A stretch of 64,000 nucleotides of DNA from CAZBRS01 sp964494475 (GTDB lineage: Bacteria; Myxococcota_A; UBA9042; CAZBRS01): the NCBI GenBank assembly GCA_964494475.1, contig CAZBRS010000009.1:43418-107417 (forward strand), written 5' to 3'. Positions 52,917 to 59,995 of the stretch are shown piece by piece. Under the pieces are notes generated by a model that did not search any database, was not told where the DNA came from, and saw only the letters and a program-made list of their open reading frames with translations. How positions within the stretch are numbered: position 1 is the stretch's first letter; the number at the start of each line of letters is the position of its first letter. Both the position numbers and the translations under genes were made by a program.

Positions 52917-52945
52917 TTGAACTGAAGGGCCCCCGCGGCTAGGCT
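52917..52945 (+). promoter_or_regulatory. Promoter of the 263-residue lipoprotein gene
   Basis: TTGAAC, 17-base spacer, TAGGCT. The -10 overlaps the left arm of a 10-base inverted repeat whose right arm lies next to the ribosome site. Confidence 0.5.
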
Positions 52946-52972
52946 CCGTGGGCCTCCAGAGACACGGAGCCT
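52941..52972. promoter_or_regulatory. Perfect 10-base inverted repeat over promoter and ribosome site
   Basis: AGGCTCCGTG (52941-52950) and CACGGAGCCT (52963-52972), 12 bases apart. The left arm overlaps the -10 and the right arm contains the GGAG used for ATG 52978. If transcription starts after 52950 the hairpin is not in the mRNA, so a DNA operator is the likelier reading. Confidence 0.45.
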
Positions 52973-52977
52973 CCGCC

Positions 52978-53769
52978 ATGCGCCACGCAACCCTCGTCGT
53001 CGTCCTCGGCCTCTGCCTGGCCGCGTGCGACGTGCCCAGGCCCCCCGACTCCGACGCCACCGGCGACGCCTCGGCCGACGGCCAGGCGACGTGCGAGCCC
53101 GGCAGCGCCCTGACCCCGTTCTTCGTGCAGGTCTCGTTCCTGAGCGAGGACGAGCCGTCGGGGCTGGGGCTCTTCGCGACGGGCGACTGCCAGGTCACCT
53201 ACAACGGGCCCGCCAGCGGCGCCCGGCTCGCCGCCGGGTGCGAGCAGGAGCTCCGCCTGCAGTGTGCCTCCGACGCGCGACCGGTCGTCGTGGGCGTCAC
53301 GCTGCCCCGCGATCTGGCGGGGCTCGAGGCCCAGGTCGGCGAGACGCTCTCCGTCGTCGTGGCGCGCGTCGACTACGTCCCGTCGGGCGACGGCACCTAC
53401 GTGGCCCTGCGCGATCTCACGGGGGCGCTGCGCGCCTTCCTGGTCCGGGGGCCGTCCGGCCAGCCCTTCACCGAGCTCGGGGCCACGTGCCCGTTCGGCT
53501 TCCAGTGTCCGTCGGCCACGTTCGCGGCCGCCGACTGCGCGCCCGTGGCCGAGGAGTGCGGGCAGCGCGTGTGGCCGCCCCTCGAGCTCCGGCCGGTGGC
53601 CGAGAGCGCGCCGGTCACCCTGCGCCAGGGCGAGCTCACGAGCCTGGCCTCGGGCTCGTCGACGTGGGCCTTCTTCGTGTCGTACGCGTCGCACCTGGTC
53701 GACGACGAGACCTCCTGCCTCGACGCGCCGACCGCTTCGCTGGCCGCCGCCATCGTCAAGCAGCCCTGA
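52978..53769 (+). CDS. Predicted lipoprotein, unknown function
   Basis: 263 residues. Signal with lipobox LCLAAC, then a short Asp-rich linker. The mature domain is beta-rich with eight or so cysteines, and one block (LPRDLAGLEAQVGETLSVVVARVDYVPSGDGTYVALRD) resembles an OB-like or S1-like strand pattern. I do not recognise the family. The tail is hydrophilic. ATG 52978 has GGAG 9 nt upstream; an in-frame ATG 52948 lies upstream but would break the signal peptide and lies within the inverted repeat. Single gene with its own promoter. Confidence 0.72.
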   Translation: MRHATLVVVLGLCLAACDVPRPPDSDATGDASADGQATCEPGSALTPFFVQVSFLSEDEPSGLGLFATGDCQVTYNGPASGARLAAGCEQELRLQCASDARPVVVGVTLPRDLAGLEAQVGETLSVVVARVDYVPSGDGTYVALRDLTGALRAFLVRGPSGQPFTELGATCPFGFQCPSATFAAADCAPVAEECGQRVWPPLELRPVAESAPVTLRQGELTSLASGSSTWAFFVSYASHLVDDETSCLDAPTASLAAAIVKQP

Positions 53770-53794
53770 CGCCCCCACGCGCGCCGAATTGGCG

Positions 53795-53823
53795 TTGTGA
53801 CGGCGGCACGTTTCGGCTAGATT
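53795..53823 (+). promoter_or_regulatory. Promoter of the 309-residue lipoprotein gene
   Basis: TTGTGA, 17-base spacer, TAGATT; 33 bases before ATG 53857, leaving room for the GGAGGGG site. Confidence 0.55.
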
Positions 53824-53856
53824 CCCCGCAATCATTCGCAAGCGACCGGAGGGGAC

Positions 53857-54786
53857 ATGCGACTCGCGACTCGAACGGTGCTGCTCGTGGCCTTCGTCGG
53901 CCTGGCCCTGGCGTGCGGTGGCGGTGGCTCGAGCGAGACCGACACCAAGCCCGCCGACGACACGGCCGCCGACGTGGCCGCCGAAACGGCCGCCGGCTCG
54001 TGCGACAAGTGCGAGAACCTCGTCGGGCTCGCCATGCGCTTCACGAGCCTCTACGTGACCGAGCCGAACTCCGAAGAGAGCACCACCGACGAGGCCATCC
54101 TCGACTTCCTGAACGAGATCTGGACGCGCGACGTGGGCCTCGAGCTCCTCAACATCCTGTTCGTGATCAAGGAGTTCGACCCCGCCGCCGGCAAGCTCAC
54201 GGCCGAGGTCGGCCCGGCCTGGAAGTTCCCCGACGGCAACTTCCACTTCATCAAGGGCTACAGCAACATCTACACCACGGTGTTCGATCCGGCCACGTGC
54301 AAGTACACCAACGAGGCCCTGCCGGGCGAGCTCAACTTCCACACCGGGCCGAAGGACGAGCCCATCATCTGCGCGCCCGACGTGCCGAAGACCAACTCCA
54401 TCCCCATGTCGGGCCTGATCACGAACGGCGAGCTGCGCACCGACTGCGCGGCCGGTACGGCCAGCATCACCGGCGCCTACCTGCAGGGCTGGATCTCCGA
54501 GGCCGCCGCCGACAGCATCTGCTCGTGCGGGCAGTTCGACGAGGGTACGACCAGCTACACCTGCGACCCCACGCTGACGCCGGGCCACGACAACTACTGC
54601 TTCGCGAACTGCGGCAAGGGCTTCCAGCTCTTCGGCCTGATCGTCAAGAAGGTCGGCAAGGTCGATCCGCAGCCCGATCCGCAGGGCGTGCCGTCGTTCC
54701 GCCTGGCGGGCAACTACTCGACGCAGACCATCGCGAACTTCAGCCCCATCGCGTGCGAGACCGCCGCGGACCCGGGCTGCAACTAG
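53857..54786 (+). CDS. Predicted lipoprotein, unknown function
   Basis: 309 residues. Lipobox LALAC, a Gly/Ser then Asp/Ala linker, and a compact domain with ten or so cysteines: CDKCENLVGL, a long alpha/beta stretch with WKFPDGNFHFIKGYSNIYTT, then CSCGQFDEGTTSYTCD and an end at PGCN. No family recognised. Well-placed promoter and ribosome site (GGAGGGG) suggest solid expression. The gene converges with the PilZ gene and the two stop codons share the palindrome CTAG. Confidence 0.75.
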   Translation: MRLATRTVLLVAFVGLALACGGGGSSETDTKPADDTAADVAAETAAGSCDKCENLVGLAMRFTSLYVTEPNSEESTTDEAILDFLNEIWTRDVGLELLNILFVIKEFDPAAGKLTAEVGPAWKFPDGNFHFIKGYSNIYTTVFDPATCKYTNEALPGELNFHTGPKDEPIICAPDVPKTNSIPMSGLITNGELRTDCAAGTASITGAYLQGWISEAAADSICSCGQFDEGTTSYTCDPTLTPGHDNYCFANCGKGFQLFGLIVKKVGKVDPQPDPQGVPSFRLAGNYSTQTIANFSPIACETAADPGCN

Positions 54787-55583
54787 CCGCGCTTGTCGCC
54801 AGCCAGGATCTTGACCGGCTGGTTCTTCTCTTCGAGCTTCTTGAGGAACGCCTCGAACTGCGTGCGCGCGTCGGGGAGCAGCTTGACGAACTCGACGCCC
54901 AGCTCGAACCGGGTGGCCTTCTGCACCTCTTCGTCGCGGTGCTTCGAGCGCAGTTGGCGCGCCAGGGCCTCGGTGTCTTCGTCGCCCACCTGCTCGGTCT
55001 CTCGGCGCTCCTCGACCGCGTCGGCGTCGACGCCCTCGACCTTGAGGCGCACCACGCGGCCGACCACGACGATCTCGTCGAGCACGCCGGGCAGCGCCAT
55101 CTTCATGGTGACGATGTCGTTGATCGCGAAGCGCTGCGAGGTGAAGATCGAGATGCCGCTGCGGCTGATGTTCGACGTGATGGCCTTGGGCACGCGGTCG
55201 TCGAACAGGAACGCCACGTCGACCTGGGCCGGCACGCGCAGCGTACGGCGCCGGTCGCCGCTGCGCTGCGCTCCAAGCATCTCGACGAAGCGGAAGTACT
55301 CGTCGCTCTTCACGAGCACCAGCATGCGGTGCACGTTGGCCGCGAACGAGTCGGCGGCCTCGGCGGGCAACGTCACCTCGAGCACGCGGCCCTTGATGGG
55401 GATGCGCGGGTAGAAGGTGCTCTCGACCTCGCCGTACAGGTAGGTGCCCTCGGGGTAGTGCACGTTGCACTGGAACACCACCTCACGGAACGAGATCTTT
55501 TCGACGAACCCGTCGGTGGTCGGCGCGCGCGTGCCCACCCGGATTCGCACCATCGAGCTCAAGCCGGACTTCGGTCGTCCCAT
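54783..55583 (-). CDS. PilZ-domain protein (c-di-GMP receptor candidate)
   Basis: 266 residues, no membrane segment. An N-terminal beta domain (about 1-100) precedes a PilZ domain with RRRTLRVPAQVDV (the RxxxR loop, about 111-116) and SNISRSGISIF (the N-x-S-x-x-G motif), the residues that bind cyclic di-GMP. The two-domain plan resembles YcgR-like flagellar or motility regulators, but the N-terminal part is not diagnostic. A helical C-terminus with a long insert rich in Glu and Arg follows. No ribosome site precedes ATG 55583; the -10 box lies 6 bases upstream, so the mRNA is probably leaderless. Confidence 0.88.
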   Translation of the reverse strand: MGRPKSGLSSMVRIRVGTRAPTTDGFVEKISFREVVFQCNVHYPEGTYLYGEVESTFYPRIPIKGRVLEVTLPAEAADSFAANVHRMLVLVKSDEYFRFVEMLGAQRSGDRRRTLRVPAQVDVAFLFDDRVPKAITSNISRSGISIFTSQRFAINDIVTMKMALPGVLDEIVVVGRVVRLKVEGVDADAVEERRETEQVGDEDTEALARQLRSKHRDEEVQKATRFELGVEFVKLLPDARTQFEAFLKKLEEKNQPVKILAGDKRG

Positions 55584-55589
55584 TCTACA

Positions 55590-55618
55590 ATGATAGGGTT
55601 CCGGAGGCCGGCCTGCAA
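55590..55618 (-). promoter_or_regulatory. Promoter of the PilZ gene giving a leaderless mRNA
   Basis: Minus strand TTGCAG, 17-base spacer, TATCAT, 6 bases, ATG. It lies inside the first unit of a 45-base tandem duplication; the second unit repeats the -35 and a weaker -10 (TATCCC). Confidence 0.6.
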
Positions 55619-55681
55619 GAAATCGACCGAGCGCGGGATAGGGTTCCGGAGGCCGGCCTGCAAGAAATCGACCGAGCGCGG
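55592..55681. repeat. Perfect 45-base tandem duplication between PilZ and lipase genes
   Basis: Units 55592-55636 and 55637-55681 are identical, beginning GATAGGGTTCCGGAGGCCGG. Each contains AGGCCGGCCT and a PilZ promoter -35. A length of 45 and perfect identity point to a recent event. Confidence 0.85.
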
Positions 55682-55687
55682 AGGTCC

Positions 55688-55716
55688 TTGATCCCGACGC
55701 ACCGGTCGGCTAGAGT
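55688..55716 (+). promoter_or_regulatory. Promoter of the lipase-like gene
   Basis: TTGATC, 17-base spacer, TAGAGT, just after the tandem duplication; about 55 bases before ATG 55772. Confidence 0.5.
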
Positions 55717-55771
55717 GCCGCATGACGCGTTACGTCATGTCGACGCGGCGCGTCGAAGAACGGAGGTGCCC

Positions 55772-56539
55772 ATGTCGCCGTTGGCCGAGTCCCTGGTCGG
55801 CGCGCCCCTCGATCAGTTCGCCGCGCGATTCCCTTCGTGGGTTCGCGGGGCCTGGATGCAGAGCCTGGCCTGCTACGACGCGCCGGCCCGCTTCGCGCGG
55901 CGCGGGGGGCCCGCCGTGCTGCTCGTGCCCGGGCTCTTCTGCACGCCCAGCGTCATGAACCGCCTCGGCCACGCGCTCGAAGACCTGGGGGCCGACTGCT
56001 ACCTGGTGCCGCGGGCCTACCCGCACCTCGGCGGCTGCCTGGCCAATACGTGCCGCCTCGAGCAGGCGGCGGGCTTCTTCCTCGACGACCTCGCGCGCCT
56101 GCGCTGGGAGCACGGCGTCGAGGAGGTCACCGTCGCGGGCCACAGCAACGGCGCCGTCATCGCGCTGCTGGCCCTCGACTCCCTCGACCTCGAGGCGCGC
56201 GTGCTGCCCACGGTGCGCGGGGTGGTCACGCTGGCCGGGCCTTTCGGGGGCTCGCCCTTCGCCACCTGGCTCTCCGAGCTCGTGCCCGCCTGCCGCGACG
56301 TCACCCCGAACTCCATCACCCTGGCCCGCGTGTCGCGGCAGGCCGGACGGGTGCGCCTGGCGCTGGCGGCCGGGCGCGACCTGCTGGTGCCCACCCCCGA
56401 GGCGGCCCGGCCCGGCGCCGTGCCGTTCGAGGTGCTGCCCGGGTTCCAGCACATGGACTTCATCGTGGGGTCCGACCTGCAAGTCCGCGAGACGGCCCTG
56501 CGCGTGGCCGCCGTGCTGCCGCTCCGGACCGACGCGTAG
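55772..56539 (+). CDS. Lipase/esterase with alpha/beta-hydrolase fold
   Basis: 255 residues, no signal peptide. AVLLVPGLFCTPSVMNRLG is the oxyanion region of triacylglycerol-lipase-like hydrolases, VAGHSNGAVIALLAL the nucleophile elbow, and a late FQHMDF the probable catalytic His. Family members act on acylglycerols or long-chain esters; intracellular use, for instance of storage lipid, would fit the lack of a signal. ATG 55772 has GGAGGT 5 nt upstream, which decides it over an upstream in-frame codon without a ribosome site. Confidence 0.8.
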   Translation: MSPLAESLVGAPLDQFAARFPSWVRGAWMQSLACYDAPARFARRGGPAVLLVPGLFCTPSVMNRLGHALEDLGADCYLVPRAYPHLGGCLANTCRLEQAAGFFLDDLARLRWEHGVEEVTVAGHSNGAVIALLALDSLDLEARVLPTVRGVVTLAGPFGGSPFATWLSELVPACRDVTPNSITLARVSRQAGRVRLALAAGRDLLVPTPEAARPGAVPFEVLPGFQHMDFIVGSDLQVRETALRVAAVLPLRTDA

Positions 56540-56559
56540 CAGGTGTCGGACCCTCGAGG

Positions 56560-57125
56560 TTACGGACAGGAGTACGGGAAGGCGCCGCTCGGGTCGGCCG
56601 CAGCGGTCGGCACGCAGTAGTAGAAGTTGTTGGTGGCGTCCCAGCCGCACTTGGTGCCTGTCGAGCCCTGGGGGTTGGTGGTGCAGTCGACCTCTTGAAC
56701 GGCCTCGTTCTCGCACCACCGGATGACCGTACCGACGCAGCAACCCTCGAAGGTGACGTCGCCGCAGCCCGTGGTCTCGGGCGTGCACTTGCCAGCGGCC
56801 GAGCAGGTATAGCCCGAGGAGCACGAACCGCAGGNNNNNNNNNNNNNNNNNNNNNNNNNNNNNNNNNNNNNNNNNNNNNNNNNNNNNNNNNNNNNNNNNN
56901 NNNNNNNNNNNNNNNNNNNNNNNNNNNNNNNNNNCAGCTCTCCCAGTGCTTGTCGTCGCCGCACACCTTGGTGCCCGACGACGTGGCGCTGCACGCGCAG
57001 GCCTTCGTCTCGCCCGGGTCGCAGCGGGTCGAGCTGGTCTGGCCCTGGCCGCCGTCGTCGCCGCCGCACGCCACCAGCAGGAAGAGCGCGCCCGTCGAGA
57101 GCGCCAGGAGAAGCTTCGTCGTCAT
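56560..57125 (-). CDS. Cys-rich lipoprotein interrupted by an assembly gap
   Basis: Start ATG 57125: MTTKLLLALSTGALFLLVAC lipobox, then GGDDGGQGQTSSTRCDPGETKACAC, nearly identical in layout to the neighbour at 57166. 100 N interrupt it; after the gap the C-terminal part (CGSCSSGYTCSAAGKC, then GCC, WC, CGWDATNNFYYC, DPSGAFPYSCP) is read in another frame only because N-runs do not record the true length. So it is one gene, not a frameshift, and its middle is unknown. The C-terminal module recurs in the Cys-repeat protein at 22536. Its start lies 40 nt after the stop of its paralogue. Confidence 0.75.
56835..56934. other. Scaffolding gap of 100 N
   Basis: Exactly 100 N, a convention for gaps of unknown size. 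The flanks lie in one gene and are both in CGSC-type repeat sequence, which likely caused the break. Confidence 0.99.
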
Positions 57126-57165
57126 CGCAGGCTCCTTGGTGAGCGGGGAGGAGGGGCTTCGTACG

Positions 57166-58377
57166 TTACGGACACGGGAGGGCCGGCCAGGAGCAGGACC
57201 CGAACGGACCCATCATCTCCTCGATGCAGGCCGTGCCATCGGTCGTGCTGCACGTGGCGACATCGGTGGGGCAGCACTGATCGACCAGGCACTGATCGGC
57301 CTGCTCGTAGTAGTCGACCTGCACGCTGGCGGTGCCCTCGGCCAGGCAGTCGCCCCAGCACGCGGACGCGCTGGAGCCGCAGCCGTCGAGGCACGACGCG
57401 ACCTGGGGGCAGGACTGGTCACCGTGGAAGCACCCCAGGTACTCGCTGAAGCAGGCTGAAACCATGCACTGGTTGAAGTCGGCGTCGTCGTAGCAGCCGG
57501 CGTCCTGCAGGCAGATCATGAAGGCGTCGGTCTCGCTCTTGCCCGTCGGGCTGAGCGTGCCGTAGCAAGCCTCGGCGCACGTCTGGTCGCCGTTGCACGT
57601 CGGGAGGCAGTCTTCGTAGAGCTGCAGGCAGTCGATCTGGGTGGTGCTCACGCACTGGCCCGACTGGCAGCTCTTGCCCGAGGCGCACGAGCCGCACGAG
57701 CCGCCGCAGCCGTTGTCGCCGCACACCTTGCCCGCGCAGTTGGGCTGGCAGGTGCTCTCGCAGGTGCCGGCGTCGCACTGGGTCCCGGAGGGGCACGAGC
57801 CGCACGAGCCGCCGCACCCGTCGCTGCCGCATTCGAGCTCGGAGCAATCGGGCACGCAGTCGTCGACGCACTGGCCCGCGGCGTCGCAGGTCGCGTCGCC
57901 GTCGCAGGCGCCGCACGAGCCGTTGCAGCCGTCGGGGCCGCACTGCTTGCCGGCGCAGGCGGGCACGCACGCGCCGGTCTGGCACTGGTAGCCGGGGCCG
58001 CACGTCAGGCCGTCGGGGCAGGTGCCGCACACGCCGCCGCACGAGTCGGGGCCGCACTGCTTGCCGTTGCAGTCGCGTACGCACGAGGAGTCGGGCGGGG
58101 TGGCGCTGTCGTCGCCGTCCGTGCCGGCGTCGTGCCCGACGATCGCGTCGTCGCCGCCCGCCACGTCGTCGGCGGGCGAGCCGTCACAGACGCACGAGCC
58201 CCAGTGCTCGTCGTCCTTGCAGCTCTTGAAGCCGCTGCCGCCGTCGGTGCAGGCGCAGGCCCTCTTTTCGCCGACGTCGCAACGGGTCGAACCGGTCTGG
58301 CCCTGGCCTCCGTCGTCGCCGCCGCAGGCCACGAGGAAAAGCGCGAGGGTGCCAAGGACGAGGACTCGAATGCTCAT
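57166..58377 (-). CDS. Cys-rich lipoprotein with CGPDGCGG-type repeats
   Basis: 403 residues. Lipobox LFLVAC, then GGDDGGQGQTGSTRCDVGEKRACAC, the same N-terminal module as the next gene. Four disulfide-rich blocks of the form C-x-GKQCGxDGCxGxCGxC follow (about 100-260), then an all-helical Cys-rich domain (about 265-403) with C-x3-C spacings (DCLPTCNGDQTCAEAC, SCLDGCGSSASACWGDC), ending SWPALPCP. Surface or outer-membrane location is likely; ligand unknown. ATG 58377. Tandem duplicate of the interrupted gene downstream. Confidence 0.85.
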   Translation of the reverse strand: MSIRVLVLGTLALFLVACGGDDGGQGQTGSTRCDVGEKRACACTDGGSGFKSCKDDEHWGSCVCDGSPADDVAGGDDAIVGHDAGTDGDDSATPPDSSCVRDCNGKQCGPDSCGGVCGTCPDGLTCGPGYQCQTGACVPACAGKQCGPDGCNGSCGACDGDATCDAAGQCVDDCVPDCSELECGSDGCGGSCGSCPSGTQCDAGTCESTCQPNCAGKVCGDNGCGGSCGSCASGKSCQSGQCVSTTQIDCLQLYEDCLPTCNGDQTCAEACYGTLSPTGKSETDAFMICLQDAGCYDDADFNQCMVSACFSEYLGCFHGDQSCPQVASCLDGCGSSASACWGDCLAEGTASVQVDYYEQADQCLVDQCCPTDVATCSTTDGTACIEEMMGPFGSCSWPALPCP

Positions 58378-58408
58378 GCCACGACTCTCCGCGGATACCG
58401 GCGGAACC

Positions 58409-59836
58409 CTACCGAGGAAGGTCTGGCGCGTCAAGGACCCAACCCAGCGACATCATGGCGTTCCACACGCAGGGTCCGCCCCCGGCGCCCAGCCCCATCT
58501 TCAACTCGTTGCTGGCCAGCTGCCCGGTGGTGTCGGCCGCGATCTCGTCGGGGTCGACCAGGTAGCCCATCGAGTCGTTGCCCTGGCTGACGGGCATCGC
58601 CAGGGGGCTGGTCACGCGCTCGCGCAGCTTGCGGGCGAACCCGGGCGAGCCCTCGCCCGGGAAGACCAGCAGCTCGGCCGGCCCCACGCGGTGCCACGAC
58701 ACCTGGAGGCCCGGAACGGTGTAGCCGGTCTCGTCCTTGATCAGCGTACGGAACGGCACTCCGAACTTCTCGAACGCGGTGATCAGGAGCTCGCCGGTCA
58801 TGGGGCAGTCGACCCGCGTCGCGCGCGTTTCGAGGGCCAGGTCGGCGGACTCGGTCAGGCTCGGGAGGAGCGCCCGCACGGTGTCGGACAGGACCTTGCC
58901 CATGGCGTACGTGCGATCGAAGCTGCCGGCCGCGCCGGGCAACTCGGCGACCCGGGGGCCGTCGTGGGCGGCGGCCTCGAAGCCCTGCAGGTAGATGATG
59001 GGCGCCGAGGTGGCCGCCACCAGCTCGGTGCGCAGCCCCCACACGAAGTCGGCCGATGCCTGACGGTTGCCGACCTGCAGCATGGTGGGGTGCTTGGCGA
59101 AGCTGACCACGGTCAGCGCCGGCGCGCCGTCGGCCGCGCGGCGCGCCTGCAGCACGCCCACGGTGTCGTCGAGCTCGGGCGAGCACGCCTGGTCGCGAGC
59201 CGTGTAGCCTTCGAGGCGCGTCGAACCATGGGCCAGCCGGATCTCGGTCGGCTCGGTGGCAGCAGCGGCGGCGGCCACGTCCACCAGCCACGCCAGGTGC
59301 TGGTCTATCTGCGCCGGGGGGATGGGCGTGTTCTTCTTCTGCCAGAACCCGAGCATGTCGGTGGCCGAGTGAGAGTGCGACATGGTGACGAGCACCTGGT
59401 CTCGAGTCAGCGCGACGGTGTCGGCCAGCGCCACGACGATCGCGTCGCGAACGGCGTCGAGCCCCGGCCCGGTCTCGCCCAGGTTCGCGAAGTAGCCCTG
59501 CAGATCCGTGCCGAGCAGCAGGAACGCCTGGCCGGCGTCGTTGGTGAAGAGCGCCGCCGTCGCCATCAGCGGGTCGTGGACGGCCGTGGCCTTGCGCGTT
59601 CCGCCCGGGGGGCCGTAGCCGCCGAGCACCGTGCCCAGGGGGGGCGAGATGTCCAGCTCGGCGACCTGCAGGAAGAGCCGGGTCGGCGTCGCGGGCCGGG
59701 TCTCGGCCACGTCGGCGTCGATCGCGGGGGCCGCGTCGAGCGCGTCGATCGCGACGTCGACCTCTGCCTCGCTTGCGCCGCCGGAGCACGCCAGGAGCAG
59801 GCCAACGAGCAGGAGCAGGGTGAACGTGGAGCGCAC
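58409..59836 (-). CDS. Neutral-ceramidase-like lipoprotein
   Basis: 475 residues. Lipobox LLLAC, then an Asp/Ala linker. The domain resembles neutral/alkaline ceramidases: ELDISPPLGTVLGGYGPPGG at the start, LLGTDLQGYF, then TMSHSHSATDMLGFW (zinc-ligand and catalytic His/Ser region), FAKHPTMLQVGN and LQGFEAAAHDGPRV. Family enzymes split N-acyl amides of sphingolipids; many bacterial homologues have unknown substrates. GTG 59836 has GGAGGT 4 nt upstream. It precedes the Cys-rich pair on the same strand by 31 nt and may share transcripts. Confidence 0.82.
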   Translation of the reverse strand: MRSTFTLLLLVGLLLACSGGASEAEVDVAIDALDAAPAIDADVAETRPATPTRLFLQVAELDISPPLGTVLGGYGPPGGTRKATAVHDPLMATAALFTNDAGQAFLLLGTDLQGYFANLGETGPGLDAVRDAIVVALADTVALTRDQVLVTMSHSHSATDMLGFWQKKNTPIPPAQIDQHLAWLVDVAAAAAATEPTEIRLAHGSTRLEGYTARDQACSPELDDTVGVLQARRAADGAPALTVVSFAKHPTMLQVGNRQASADFVWGLRTELVAATSAPIIYLQGFEAAAHDGPRVAELPGAAGSFDRTYAMGKVLSDTVRALLPSLTESADLALETRATRVDCPMTGELLITAFEKFGVPFRTLIKDETGYTVPGLQVSWHRVGPAELLVFPGEGSPGFARKLRERVTSPLAMPVSQGNDSMGYLVDPDEIAADTTGQLASNELKMGLGAGGGPCVWNAMMSLGWVLDAPDLPR

Positions 59837-59995
59837 GGGGACCTCCCTGGACGAGCCATGGGCGGCGGCGACCGAACCGCCTCGGCGACCGCACGATGGG
59901 CATGGTCGCTCGCGGACAGCGGCATGGCAAGGTGTTTTCGCCCTGGGTGGGCCGAAGATCTGTTCCCCCGGCCCGGGCGCGTGTACATTCCGTTC

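Noticed and set aside
55722..55958. ATG 55722, five bases after a -10 box, as the start of a leaderless gene
   Set aside because: It opens an Arg/Ser-rich frame with no domain; the lipase frame with GGAGGT before ATG 55772 is clearly the real one.
56560..57125. Apparent frameshift in the Cys-rich lipoprotein
   Set aside because: The frame change falls across a 100-N gap whose length is arbitrary.
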